From: Candidatus Kapaibacterium sp.
GTDB taxonomy: Bacteria; Bacteroidota; Ignavibacteria; Kapaibacteriales; HRBIN21
DNA: 64,000 nt
Assembly (NCBI GenBank): GCA_938084565.1
Contig: CALKEU010000001.1
Span: 62,001-126,000 of the forward strand
Direction of reading: 5' to 3'
In this document: one piece after another, positions 44,901 through 52,618 of the stretch
Layout of the letters: every line of letters starts with the position of its first letter
Position numbering within the stretch: the first letter of the stretch is position 1
Position numbers and translations under genes: made by a program
Notes under the pieces: model-generated
Told to the model about the DNA's origin: nothing
Database searches by the model: none
What the model saw: only the letters and a program-made list of their open reading frames with translations

Positions 44901-45945
44901 GAGGGAAGGGAACCGTGGTATAGCCATTGGTCGGAGCCGCTACCAGCACAAGGTGTGTAGCACGCGGCAGAACAGTAAACGGAGCGCTCACACCATCTGC
45001 CAGCACAGCACCGGCTGTGCGGCTTGCGCGTAATCGAACACCGCTCTCGGCTACCGAATACGTGACCCCGTTGAGCACCACCGTGTTCGTTCCCGCGACA
45101 ATAGTCCCCGTCGTTGTCCCCCCCAGCACCCCCGTTCCAGCTGCCACCGACAGCGCCACTGTGGTGTTCTGCGGCACATTGCGAGGAACACCATTGTCAT
45201 CCTCCGCTCGGACCGTGACCGCAAAGGGAGTGTTAGCGGACGGCACAGCGGGCAGGATCTCCACAATCGACAGCCGTGTCGGAAGGCCTACAGCGGGCGT
45301 ACTGGTAATGAAAATGTCATCGACTCGCAGCTGTGGGCGCGTCCCCGTTGCCGGCGGAACGTAGTAGTACTTCCACCGCAGCTGCACCACCGGCTGGTTC
45401 TCCACAGCTGCCGGCAATGTAATGGGACCGAACGTTTGCGCATGTCCTGCTGTCTGGCTGGCTATGTACTCTACGGGCTGCCCTCCTACGAGGACGTCGT
45501 TAAAACTCCCCGTTGTCCCAATACGGTACTGCAGGCGAATCCGGTATTCTCGCGCTCCCACAGCCACCGTCCCGCCGGTCCAGGTGACCTGGATATTGAC
45601 TCGCCCCGTTGTGGTGATTGCTACAACAGCTGCCCCGAGATTGCCATTGGTAGCCGTGTTGAGGAAGGAAAACCCATCTACCCCTAGGCCATTGATGCGC
45701 GTGCCGCTTGTCAAGTTATATGCGCCCGTGTAATCTGCGACCATTTCGTCTGCAAGTTGCGGATCCTGCACGTTAGAGCGGTGGAAGATCATGTTCGGCG
45801 GATATGTCCCGGCCGGGTTCGTGGCTGCCCACTCGGTGAAGCTGTAATCTCCGGAAGAGAGCGGAAACGGGGTTGGGTTCGACTGCCCCAACACACTCCC
45901 GCTCAGCAGCACACTCGTCACCACAGGGATCCACACACGGCGCAT
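41977..45945 (-). CDS. Very large exported Ig-repeat protein
   Basis: 1322 residues, starting at ATG 45945 behind GAGGGTGAT. Signal peptide to ~20. The N-terminal ~200 residues form a lectin- or anchor-like beta domain (DYSFTEWAATNPAGTYPPNMIFHRS ... LRVDDIFITSTPAVG). Two bacterial Ig-like modules (~215-430: LSIVEILPAVPSANTPFAVTVRAEDDNG) follow, then an unassigned ~250-residue region, then at least five Ig-like domains with the pattern P...V..G.PV.F...A.G....YQWYR.G.PI.GAT...L.I.......SG.YYCVV. The final ~80 residues (LLAQPAYGSVGVVL ... LVLEGGGQFIRVPIVLLR) loosely resemble a sorting domain. It begins ~50 bp after a TATTTTTG promoter and is followed 2 bp later by the ASH-repeat gene. Confidence 0.85.
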   Translation of the reverse strand: MRRVWIPVVTSVLLSGSVLGQSNPTPFPLSSGDYSFTEWAATNPAGTYPPNMIFHRSNVQDPQLADEMVADYTGAYNLTSGTRINGLGVDGFSFLNTATNGNLGAAVVAITTTGRVNIQVTWTGGTVAVGAREYRIRLQYRIGTTGSFNDVLVGGQPVEYIASQTAGHAQTFGPITLPAAVENQPVVQLRWKYYYVPPATGTRPQLRVDDIFITSTPAVGLPTRLSIVEILPAVPSANTPFAVTVRAEDDNGVPRNVPQNTTVALSVAAGTGVLGGTTTGTIVAGTNTVVLNGVTYSVAESGVRLRASRTAGAVLADGVSAPFTVLPRATHLVLVAAPTNGYTTVPFPPLRVEARRPDGTVDPNYPEVLTVSKVSGPGTLSGTLSRTPLNGVATFSDLTVDQPGTYVLRVSAPDLPPVETAPITVLPVPQMAELIIPRFMKSLSTTLRVPSWALVELTDLQPNTVYRYFAGGDTAQTPTGVGAGITLFYDAVRDTFYYNSLRSLTTPGQYSVFRTGPGQTRVRLWLNLIPSTNIRFSEGNTIYWLLFLGDSTGALIRRFTGTLPMVTLDFGSEPHRATGLADRSSCIPPRRILCFYDTEDGSGRPIATAMVQDEGIQLPGGAPFYAALDSIPGAWATLIPNDLPTGIRRIEERRFEDGELVQYWTSSDGRWLEVSTVNPSGGAANPLSIETPCLRLVEPPAMAQWCAQNLHTIRWEARGIRTLRLELSRDSGRTYRILATGVAASAGSFIWQVPDTEALGAVYRLRIVDEARPWYADTSALFSLHAPPRVVEQPQSVVACVGEPVEFRLRATGTGLQYQWYRQGHPIAGATAPTLRIAEATYELSGAYYCVVSGIGACPPDTSETAYLYVVGPTRVVRHPSDYTVALGGRALFQVEAEVIDGVYQWRRDGVPLRESARIHGVNSSVLTIEHVQPEDTAGVYDVLVVGRCGRDSSQPARLWLARLSFAEHPQSQDVCAGDVLHLRGRAVSSPPTLSFRYQWLKDGIPLVDGGRISGATTEELRIYPVLLSDSGIYQLRATAEDGESVLSEAALLDVLEAPVALADLALPQSGCRGDTLSVTVEQPGKKLTYVLLCNGRPVSEPRAVGQSATVVLTENTAGEYRYVVFNQCGADTSLPVEVQLRPDTRITQQPPRTVTVTEGSPLQLSLTAVGSGSLRYQWYHNGRPIPGATAPTLYIPAVRQQDSGAYYCVVEGECGAVGSDTTLVIVQGLGVITDGHVEGISLRLLAQPAYGSVGVVLRTTQLIPVRLTLFSGLGERLWTCEEVVLGERLLQLPVESIGSGILWLVLEGGGQFIRVPIVLLR

Positions 45946-45997
45946 ATCACCCTCTGTGTTAGGAAACGTACCGCGCTACCACAGCGTGCTCACCGCG

Positions 45998-46005
45998 CAA
46001 AAATA
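45998..46005 (-). promoter_or_regulatory. TATTTTTG -7 promoter element for the two giant exported proteins
   Basis: Minus strand TATTTTTG followed by CGCGGTG, 53 bp before the ATG at 45945, in the 110-bp gap after pyrB. Exact TAnnTTTG match. It would drive both large exported-protein genes (41977 and 38138 ends). Confidence 0.65.
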
Positions 46006-46055
46006 GGAGGCTTCCCCCGCACTGTGCGCCTTCGAGTACGGTAAAGGTCTGGTAA

Positions 46056-46988
46056 CTAGGCGCTACCCCCGCTCAGCAGCAGCGACAGCACTGCCATACG
46101 GACGGCCACCCCGTGCGTGACCTGCTGTCGGATATGGGCATGGGTGCTAGCAGCAACGTCAGCTGTCAGCTCCACACCATAGTTGACCGGTCCCGGATGG
46201 AGGATACGTATGGTCGGATTCCAGGCAAATACGCTCGCCGTGACCCCGAACCATCGGTGGTACTCCTCAAGGCTCGGGATGAGCCCGCTTTCCATGCGCT
46301 CCCGCTGCAGTCGCAAGACATTGAGGACATCGGCCCACTGCACAGCCTCACGCAAGCTCGCAAAGACTCGCACTCCCCAGACCTGCTCGGCACAGGACGG
46401 GATCAGCGTCAGCGGACCACACACTCCAACCTCGGCCCCGAACAGACGTAGCAGAGCAATGTTAGAGCGCGCAACTCGACTGTGGAGCACATCCCCGACG
46501 AGGCACACCCGCAACCCTTCTAGCCGCCCAAAGTGCTTCCAGAGGGTGAAGCCATCGAGCAAAGCCTGCGTTGGGTGTTCGTGCTGCCCATCACCAGCAT
46601 TGATGACGCTGTACGAGACATGCTCCCGGATTAACCACGGTACCCCAGAGGCATGGTGCCGAATGACAAGAGCATCCACCCCCAGGGCCTCCAGTGTCTG
46701 CACCGTGTCCAATAGCGATTCTCCCTTTGCGAGACTGCTGCCTAAGGCTTGGAAGGACACTACATCAGCTGAAAGGCGGCGTGCAGCTAACTCGAAACTC
46801 ACCCGCGTACGCGTCGATGGTTCAAAGAAGGCCAGCACAACGGTCTTCCCCCGCAAGTCCGGCAAGCGGTGAACGGCCGAACGGCAGTAAGGCAGGTAGG
46901 CCTCCGCTCGGTGGAAGAGGAGCTCTACATCCTCTCGCCCCAGTTCCGTAATTCCTACCAAGTGTCGGTGTGGAAACACTGCGGCCAT
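46056..46988 (-). CDS. pyrB: Aspartate carbamoyltransferase catalytic chain
   Basis: 310 residues, the size of a catalytic chain. It makes carbamoyl-aspartate in pyrimidine synthesis. The carbamoyl-phosphate loop FFEPSTRTRVSFE is at 54-66, the second phosphate loop lysine is in SSLAKGESLLDT, the aspartate-binding segments are GVDALVIRHHASGVP, GDGQHEHPTQALLDG and ILHPGPVNYGVEL. No regulatory subunit (pyrI), pyrR or other pyr gene is adjacent. The gene starts 45 bp after the hup terminator and I see no good promoter or attenuator in that gap. Confidence 0.95.
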   Translation of the reverse strand: MAAVFPHRHLVGITELGREDVELLFHRAEAYLPYCRSAVHRLPDLRGKTVVLAFFEPSTRTRVSFELAARRLSADVVSFQALGSSLAKGESLLDTVQTLEALGVDALVIRHHASGVPWLIREHVSYSVINAGDGQHEHPTQALLDGFTLWKHFGRLEGLRVCLVGDVLHSRVARSNIALLRLFGAEVGVCGPLTLIPSCAEQVWGVRVFASLREAVQWADVLNVLRLQRERMESGLIPSLEEYHRWFGVTASVFAWNPTIRILHPGPVNYGVELTADVAASTHAHIRQQVTHGVAVRMAVLSLLLSGGSA

Positions 46989-47032
46989 CCGTCCCGCCTA
47001 CAGCTTCCTCGAGCATACCCTCCAAGACAAAA

Positions 47033-47057
47033 CCGCCCGCTCCTGCGGAGCGGGCGG
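47033..47057 (-). terminator. Rho-independent terminator of hup
   Basis: Perfect 11-bp stem CCGCCCGCTCC/GGAGCGGGCGG with loop TGC, followed on the minus strand by TTTTGTCTT. It lies 28 bp beyond the hup stop. Confidence 0.9.
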
Positions 47058-47084
47058 CTGCAATACCAGCGCTCAAAACGTCCC

Positions 47085-47405
47085 TTACTTCTTTCCCTTT
47101 GCCGCTCCACCCTTCTTCGCAGCCGTTTTTTGTCCTGCAACCATCTCCCTGAGGGTTTTGCCAGGGGTGAACTTGGGCACCTTCCGGGCAGGAATTGTAA
47201 TGCGAGCACCCGTACGTGGGTTACGGCCTTTGCGGGATGCCCGCTGCTGCACGGAAAATGTCCCAAACCCCACCAGCGATACGGACTCGCCCTTGGCTAG
47301 AGCCGCAGCGATCGAGTCCACGACGCCTTTGAGCGCCTTCTCGGCAACCGCCTTGGAAATGCCTGCCTTCTGGGCGATTGCCGCAACCAACCCAGCCTTG
47401 TTCAT
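47085..47405 (-). CDS. hup: HU-family DNA-binding protein
   Basis: 106 residues. A standard HU fold: MNKAGLVAAIAQKAGISKAVAEKALKG dimer helices, VSLVGFGTFSV, the DNA-clasping arm with GRNPRTGARITIPARKVPKF, then PGKTLREMVAG. A ~15-residue Lys/Gly/Ala tail (KTAAKKGGAAKGKK) is added, as in some thermophile and Chlorobi HU proteins. It bends and compacts DNA. Single gene: TATTTTAG promoter-like element at 47449 and its own terminator. Confidence 0.95.
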   Translation of the reverse strand: MNKAGLVAAIAQKAGISKAVAEKALKGVVDSIAAALAKGESVSLVGFGTFSVQQRASRKGRNPRTGARITIPARKVPKFTPGKTLREMVAGQKTAAKKGGAAKGKK

Positions 47406-47448
47406 GGAACCACCCCGTCAATTGTGGAACACACACCCAATGGCGGCG

Positions 47449-47456
47449 CTAAAATA
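47449..47456 (-). promoter_or_regulatory. TATTTTAG promoter-like element upstream of hup
   Basis: Minus strand TATTTTAG (one mismatch to TAnnTTTG), 44 bp before the hup ATG. It is in the 125-bp gap between the OmpA-protein stop and hup, which holds nothing else recognisable. Confidence 0.45.
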
Positions 47457-47530
47457 CAACAAATCATGCACGAATGCAACGGTGAAGCGCTTTCCTTGCC
47501 CCTTTTCCCGGCCTCTTGGCCAGCCCCACA

Positions 47531-49627
47531 CTACTCAACAGGTGTCAGCAGCTCCACAACCACCGTTCGGCTATATGCCCGCCCTTCCGGCAGATCGTTC
47601 GGATAGAGCAGAGTATCGCTTCCGATGGCACGGATTTCCACCACAGGGGTGCGTAGCCCGAGAGCCTGTTGTACATTCCGGCAGCGCTGTTCAGCGAGCC
47701 GCTTGTTGTAGGCCGGATCTCCCGTGCGATCCGTATACCCGCTGATACGCACCCGAGTGTTCGGCATAATACGCTGCCGAATGAGCGAGAGGAGGCGCCG
47801 ATGCTCCTGTGTTAAAGTTGCCTTGTCGTACTCGAAGAGCAAGAGGGCAAAGCGCTCGCGCCGCTCGTTGCCGGCACGCTCTGCCTTTTTCTGCCGGAGG
47901 CTCAAACGCTGGAAAGGCAGATACGAGCGCACACGCTTTTCCGCCCCCGTCGCATCTACAACCCAGAGTTCCACCCAGATGAGGGTATCGCCCCGAGCCA
48001 GTGCAGCCGCTTCCACAGACATCGGGATCTCCGCCGGAGGCATTCCCGTTCCACGCTGCAGGAAGAGCTGCTGCTCCCCATGGTAGGCACGAATTTCCCA
48101 CGCAACAACGGTTGTCTCAGCCTCGACGGCGGTGTGGATCAGCACAACGTCCGAACTGGCCGTATAGCCTACTTCAGCCAGAAAGAGTGGAGCTAACACA
48201 TCAGGCAGTGACGCCGAAAGCTCTACCCGCTGATTTTCCTCCCGTCCGTCGGGAGTTTCAGGGTTTGACGGAATCGCAGGAAGCAGGCGCGCCTGCACAC
48301 GCAGGCGCCTGGGTTCAATCTGCCACACGCGCTGGAGATACTCCCGCACAGCTTCCGCACGACGCTGGGCCAGGTCCCGATTAGCAGCTTCTACCCCTAC
48401 GTTGCTGACGCAGCCCGTCACGGTCAGCTCCGCTTCCGGAAAGCGCCGAAGCCGTTCCCCAACGATGTTGAGCAGATGGGAGTAAATCTGCAGCGTGTTC
48501 CACGGCAGCTTCTCCGGTATGAACTGTTCCACCTGGGCAGGAGTCAGTAGCTGCATGCGTGTACGGCGCAGATCGGCCGAGCCTTCGGGGAAGAAGATGT
48601 AGGGGAGCACGGGAAACGCCTCCTCCTGCTCAAGCTCCTCAATGAGCAGCGTCGATTCCGATCCTGGTAGGGTAAGCTGAACTCTGGGCTCAAGCCGCAA
48701 TATGTGAGGAACCCGACGCTGCCACACCTCCTCAATGGTCGTCCGATATAGCAGCCGCCCATCGAGAGGGAGTGTGTCGATGCGTATGCGGCGATGGCTG
48801 AGCACGAGCTCCTCCCGCTGTACACCAAGCACGGCAATAGTCGTGGTATCACGACGGTAAACCGTATCGTACACGGGCGCCGGTGGTGGGAAGAGGCTAT
48901 GGAGTACCGCAAGCCCAAGGCGGAGTGTCGAAGCCTTCCAGCTGACGCTGCTCAGATCGGTCAGGAAGAAGGTGTAGTGAAACGTTGGGATAAGTTCCCA
49001 TGCGCGCCCCAGTGGGAGAGCATACCCGATCCCAAAACTCGTACCTAGTAGGGCCAGCGGGGCATCGGGAATGGTGCCCGTGTATTGGTTACGGCGACGG
49101 CTCCCCTCGCGGGCAAAGACGAAGCCTTCGGGGGCCAGCAGCTGCTCGTATTGGGAGAATCGCCGAGTCAGGAGCACCCCTAGAGTTACCCCAATTCGCG
49201 CAGAAAAACGCCCGAAGAAGCGCGAACTGAGCCCAACATCTGCCATGACCACCGACAACGAGGTCTGCAGAGCATGCCCTACCTCTGCTGCCCGCACGAG
49301 TGTATCTCCAGCAGCTCCAATGAGTGCTACATTCCCGATGCGCTCCTGCTCCCAGAGCTCTCCTGACAACGATGCATATCCCAGCCGCCCCGATATCCAT
49401 GCATAGGGCAGCCACGGGTATTCCCCGATCAGTCCCAGCGTTAAGCCCGTCCCACGCCCACCACTGAATCCAGGGCAGCAATTGGGAACCCCTGGCAAGC
49501 GCTGAAACTGTGCCGTATACAGGTTAGCCCCATATCCCCCGAAGATACCATACCGCGCCACCGGCTCGGGAGGCTGTGCCGTGGCTACCACAGCAGCTAT
49601 CACTACTACCCCGGCTCTCAAATCCAT
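47531..49627 (-). CDS. OmpA-family outer-membrane protein with two OmpA-like domains
   Basis: 698 residues from the ATG at 49627; the ten codons further up lie past the promoter. Signal peptide to ~18 (AAVVATAQ). Residues ~20-270 look like an outer-membrane beta-barrel (YGIFGGYGANLYTAQFQ... ISGRLGYASLSGEL ... PTFHYTFFLTDLSSVSW). Two OmpA-like modules follow: a divergent one near 395-475 (RRFPEAELTVTGCVSNVGVEAANRDLAQRRAEAV) and a C-terminal one near 600-695 (LLFEYDKATLTQEHRRLLSLI ... RVRISGYTDRTGDPAYNKRLAEQR). The latter holds the TDxxG and NxxLAxxR residues that bind peptidoglycan. It likely anchors the outer membrane to the wall. It has its own TATTTTTG promoter. Confidence 0.88.
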   Translation of the reverse strand: MDLRAGVVVIAAVVATAQPPEPVARYGIFGGYGANLYTAQFQRLPGVPNCCPGFSGGRGTGLTLGLIGEYPWLPYAWISGRLGYASLSGELWEQERIGNVALIGAAGDTLVRAAEVGHALQTSLSVVMADVGLSSRFFGRFSARIGVTLGVLLTRRFSQYEQLLAPEGFVFAREGSRRRNQYTGTIPDAPLALLGTSFGIGYALPLGRAWELIPTFHYTFFLTDLSSVSWKASTLRLGLAVLHSLFPPPAPVYDTVYRRDTTTIAVLGVQREELVLSHRRIRIDTLPLDGRLLYRTTIEEVWQRRVPHILRLEPRVQLTLPGSESTLLIEELEQEEAFPVLPYIFFPEGSADLRRTRMQLLTPAQVEQFIPEKLPWNTLQIYSHLLNIVGERLRRFPEAELTVTGCVSNVGVEAANRDLAQRRAEAVREYLQRVWQIEPRRLRVQARLLPAIPSNPETPDGREENQRVELSASLPDVLAPLFLAEVGYTASSDVVLIHTAVEAETTVVAWEIRAYHGEQQLFLQRGTGMPPAEIPMSVEAAALARGDTLIWVELWVVDATGAEKRVRSYLPFQRLSLRQKKAERAGNERRERFALLLFEYDKATLTQEHRRLLSLIRQRIMPNTRVRISGYTDRTGDPAYNKRLAEQRCRNVQQALGLRTPVVEIRAIGSDTLLYPNDLPEGRAYSRTVVVELLTPVE

Positions 49628-49654
49628 TGCCACCGTACGGGAGTGCACGCAGGG

Positions 49655-49662
49655 CAAAAATA
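49655..49662 (-). promoter_or_regulatory. TATTTTTG -7 promoter element upstream of the OmpA-family gene
   Basis: Minus strand TATTTTTG followed by CCCTGCG, 28 bp before the ATG at 49627, in the gap after the degenerate kinase. Exact TAnnTTTG match with a very short predicted leader (~20 bases); this supports ATG 49627 over the longer frame. Confidence 0.65.
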
Positions 49663-49677
49663 CAATGCCCCATTACC

Positions 49678-51861
49678 CTACCCGGCCACGACAGGCCCTG
49701 CCGTAGCGTGTGCCAGGCGCGGTATAGGGAGGGTAAAGAGGACCACAGCGGTGCCATCGAGGCACTCTACGCGGAGCTCCCCTCGTAGGCGCCGAACGAA
49801 GGCCTGCGCCAGGAGGAGGGTAAACGTAACTTCGCTATCATCCACGCTGACCGCCTGCACGGGAGGGTATTCTTTCAGAATCGCCACGCTACGGCACAGT
49901 TCCTCGGTAGCTGGAGCACTCATGCTCCATTCCGACGCCCCAGCAGCGACATCGCACTCGATGTGCAGCTGAACAGGCTCTCGGACTCCAGCAATGCGAA
50001 ACCCATGGAGGATGGCTTGGAGGGCTTTGCTCAACAGCGCCTCCTCAGCAATGACTGCTACCTCCTGGCCGACGGCCGGCAGCATGAGCTGCTGCCCATG
50101 GGAGTGAGCCCACTCCGCGAGCTCGGACAACACCGGCGCAAGCCGTACAGGACGCCGCTCGAGCAGCGTGGTAGGGATCGCCTCTGGTGCCTCTGCTACA
50201 AGACCCAGCAAGTACTCGGCGCTCTCCCGCAGAGCTACACTATAGCTGTGCCGCTCTTCCTCAGAGATGCCCTCCTGCGCCAGGAGCTCAGCAAATCCCA
50301 TAAGGCCTGTCAGGCCATTGCGGAGCTGGAAGCTCAAACGACTGAGAAATTCCGCCCGAAATTCGCTGGTCTCCAAGGCCCACTGTTCTGCGAGCACTAG
50401 CTGGCGGCGTGCAGCTTCCTGCTGCTGCTGCAGCTCTTTCTGTGCCGTGATGTCCCGCCCAATAGCATAGAGGGCTCCATCACGGCGCGAAAGGGTCAGG
50501 CTCCATCCTATCCACCGCATCTGCCCCGCCGCCGTCAGCATAGGAAGTTCTACGAGTGTGGCTTCCTCATCGGGTAATGATGCCAGTAGCGTCCGGAACT
50601 TCTGGCGCTCTTGGGCAGCAATAGTAGCTTCTACGGGCTGTCCAGCAAGCGCCTCGGGATCGTAGCCCAGGACAGAATGCAGAGCTGGATTGGCCGTCCG
50701 CCATCGCCCATCGGGCTCCCAGACGGCAATGATATCGTGCGATGCTTGTAGGATACGCCGCTGCGCCTGCGTCATACGATCTGCTAACGCTAGTGCCCGG
50801 GCCCGTGTCGTGACCAGAGACAGTACGAAGCCAAAGGCAACGAAGCTCGTCATCACACCTCCGCCGAGGACCAGCCAGGGAGTCCAGCGCTGGAACCACC
50901 CGACAAAGTGGGGAACTGTCGTGAAACGAAAGATCAGGCTTCGATCGCCCAGGCGTAATGTCCGCTCCGTCTGGAGCGCTGGGGCTACGTGCGATGCCGT
51001 GGGCCAATTGGGCGAGACTACCACACGCACGCGCTGCATCTGCCCATCCGCAGTGGGCCGCACATCGAACCCTTCGAAGACAATCAGAGAATCCGTCGGG
51101 GCAGCAACAGCCAAGGCCTGCTGGAAGAAGCGGTCGCCCACTAGCTCCAGCGCCACGATCCCCTCGAGGAAGTACTCCCCCACACGCAGCTCGGTAAAGG
51201 GATGGGGCTGCTGGCGATAGATCGGAGCCACAAGCGCAATGCCCCAGACCGTGTCCGGTTCGGTCCGCAATGGAATCCACGGCGTTGCGGCAATACTCCC
51301 CTGCCGAGAAGCTCGCTCAATAGCTTCACGCCATGCAGGATCCGATAGAGTATTCCATCCCGTCCGCCGCTCCGCTTCCTGTGGAGGCACGACGTAGAGC
51401 AGCGGGAACAGATACGGCTGCGTCACTCCGGGAAAGACCCGGTACTGCCAGTAGCGCTCGGAGCGGGCGTAGTGAAGGTATGAGCCCAGACGTGCACTGT
51501 CCACGCACGGAGCATAGCCAATCGAGAGCACCGCTGCCATATCTCGTGCCGGCACAGTCGCATAGAGCTCAAAGACATCCCGGACAACCTGCACGAAATG
51601 CCCGTAGAGCCCCTGTACCGAGCGCAGCACCTGCTCGTGCTGGCTCACATGCCGCTCCAGGCGCCCCATGACCGAGGACACGGCCCGTTCGAAGGTAGCC
51701 TCCTGCTCTGCGCGGAGAGAGGCGCGAAGCAACCACCACAGCGCGCCCGTCGCTCCTAGAAGGAGGACAAAAACCACGACCGCAGGGTATGTGGACCGCA
51801 GCTGCCAGAGCCGGATCCGGGGGATAGAGCCACTAGTGAACAAGGCTTCATAAGGCCGCAT
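49678..51861 (-). CDS. Membrane CHASE/PAS sensor protein of histidine-kinase type, lacking the phosphoacceptor His
   Basis: 727 residues. Membrane helix ~26-48; periplasmic CHASE-like sensor ~65-305 (VLSIGYAPCVDSARLGSYLHYARSE, IALVAPIYRQQPHPF); second helix ~325-350 (WLVLGGGVMTSFVAFGFVLSLV); PAS domain ~370-485 (ASHDIIAVWEPDGRWRTANPALHSVLGYDPEALAG). The place of the DHp helix is ETSEFRAEFLSRLSFQLRNGLTGLMGF: the usual SHELRNPL is SFQLRNGL, so the phosphorylated His is F511 and the next Glu is Gln. The ATPase half also lacks a clear N box (LSKALQAILHGFRIAG) and G boxes. It probably senses a small ligand without autophosphorylating, perhaps as an allosteric partner or scaffold. It starts 38 bp after queC; no good ribosome site was seen. 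Confidence 0.85.
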   Translation of the reverse strand: MRPYEALFTSGSIPRIRLWQLRSTYPAVVVFVLLLGATGALWWLLRASLRAEQEATFERAVSSVMGRLERHVSQHEQVLRSVQGLYGHFVQVVRDVFELYATVPARDMAAVLSIGYAPCVDSARLGSYLHYARSERYWQYRVFPGVTQPYLFPLLYVVPPQEAERRTGWNTLSDPAWREAIERASRQGSIAATPWIPLRTEPDTVWGIALVAPIYRQQPHPFTELRVGEYFLEGIVALELVGDRFFQQALAVAAPTDSLIVFEGFDVRPTADGQMQRVRVVVSPNWPTASHVAPALQTERTLRLGDRSLIFRFTTVPHFVGWFQRWTPWLVLGGGVMTSFVAFGFVLSLVTTRARALALADRMTQAQRRILQASHDIIAVWEPDGRWRTANPALHSVLGYDPEALAGQPVEATIAAQERQKFRTLLASLPDEEATLVELPMLTAAGQMRWIGWSLTLSRRDGALYAIGRDITAQKELQQQQEAARRQLVLAEQWALETSEFRAEFLSRLSFQLRNGLTGLMGFAELLAQEGISEEERHSYSVALRESAEYLLGLVAEAPEAIPTTLLERRPVRLAPVLSELAEWAHSHGQQLMLPAVGQEVAVIAEEALLSKALQAILHGFRIAGVREPVQLHIECDVAAGASEWSMSAPATEELCRSVAILKEYPPVQAVSVDDSEVTFTLLLAQAFVRRLRGELRVECLDGTAVVLFTLPIPRLAHATAGPVVAG

Positions 51862-51898
51862 GGCCGGCGCTCTGCTCTTGTGCTGGACTCCTTACCAA

Positions 51899-52618
51899 CT
51901 ATCGGCAGGCCTCTCGGAAAGTTGAGAGCCACGCCGGGTATCGCAGATACGGCAGAGGATCAGGTACTCCCGCCTCGGCAAATCCGCGGAGGCGCAGCAA
52001 ACATGAGTCACATTCCCCGCAGGCTTGATCCTGCCGAGCGTAGCACGACCACGTCAGGTGGAAGGGAACTCCGAGCGCCAGCCCAGCGCGCACAATGTCT
52101 ACCTTCCGCAGGTGGATGATGGGGGTCAAGAGCTGAATTCGTCTCTCCGGACGCGTCCCCAAATCGATGACCCGCTGAAATGCCTCGTAGAAGACACGAC
52201 GGCAATCGGGATAGCCACTGGAGTCCTCCTCTACTGCCCCAATAGCAATGGCTTCTGCCTGGAGTACTTCCGCCCAGCTGACCGCAATGCTGAGCAGATT
52301 CGCGTTCCGAAAGGGTACGTAGGTCGGTGGGATCTCCGAACGCTCCAACCGCCCTTCGGGGATAGGAAGGGCAGGATCGGTCAGCGCACTGCCCCCAATG
52401 AGCCGAAGGTGTTCGAGCGAGACAACCAACCGCTGTTGAATTCCCCACGCAGTACAAATGGCCTCAAAGGCTTGCCGCTCACGGTCAGCCGTCCGATGAC
52501 CGTAGCTGATATGGAGTCCAGCAAGCTCATAGCCCATCTGACGGACAAGCGCGGCGGCAACGGTTGAATCCATCCCACCGCTCATGAGCACCACGGCCAC
52601 TTTAGCAGGGGCTGCCAT
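51899..52618 (-). CDS. queC: 7-cyano-7-deazaguanine (preQ0) synthase QueC
   Basis: 239 residues. N-type ATP pyrophosphatase motif VVLMSGGMDSTVAAAL near the N-terminus, the YVPFRNANLLSIAVSWAE block, GAVEEDSSGYPDCRRVFYEAFQ, and the zinc-binding cysteine cluster SCYARQDQACGECDSCLLRLRGF at ~195-215. It turns 7-carboxy-7-deazaguanine into preQ0 for queuosine in tRNA (or deazaguanine in DNA). No queD, queE or queF lies in the window. Its ATG overlaps the trmD 3' end by 17 bp, placing it in a tRNA-modification operon with trmD. Confidence 0.95.
   Translation of the reverse strand: MAAPAKVAVVLMSGGMDSTVAAALVRQMGYELAGLHISYGHRTADRERQAFEAICTAWGIQQRLVVSLEHLRLIGGSALTDPALPIPEGRLERSEIPPTYVPFRNANLLSIAVSWAEVLQAEAIAIGAVEEDSSGYPDCRRVFYEAFQRVIDLGTRPERRIQLLTPIIHLRKVDIVRAGLALGVPFHLTWSCYARQDQACGECDSCLLRLRGFAEAGVPDPLPYLRYPAWLSTFREACR

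Noticed and set aside
47531-49627. OmpA-family protein considered as a MotB stator partner for motA
   Set aside because: It has a signal peptide and a barrel-like N-terminal part, not a single membrane helix with the conserved Asp of MotB.
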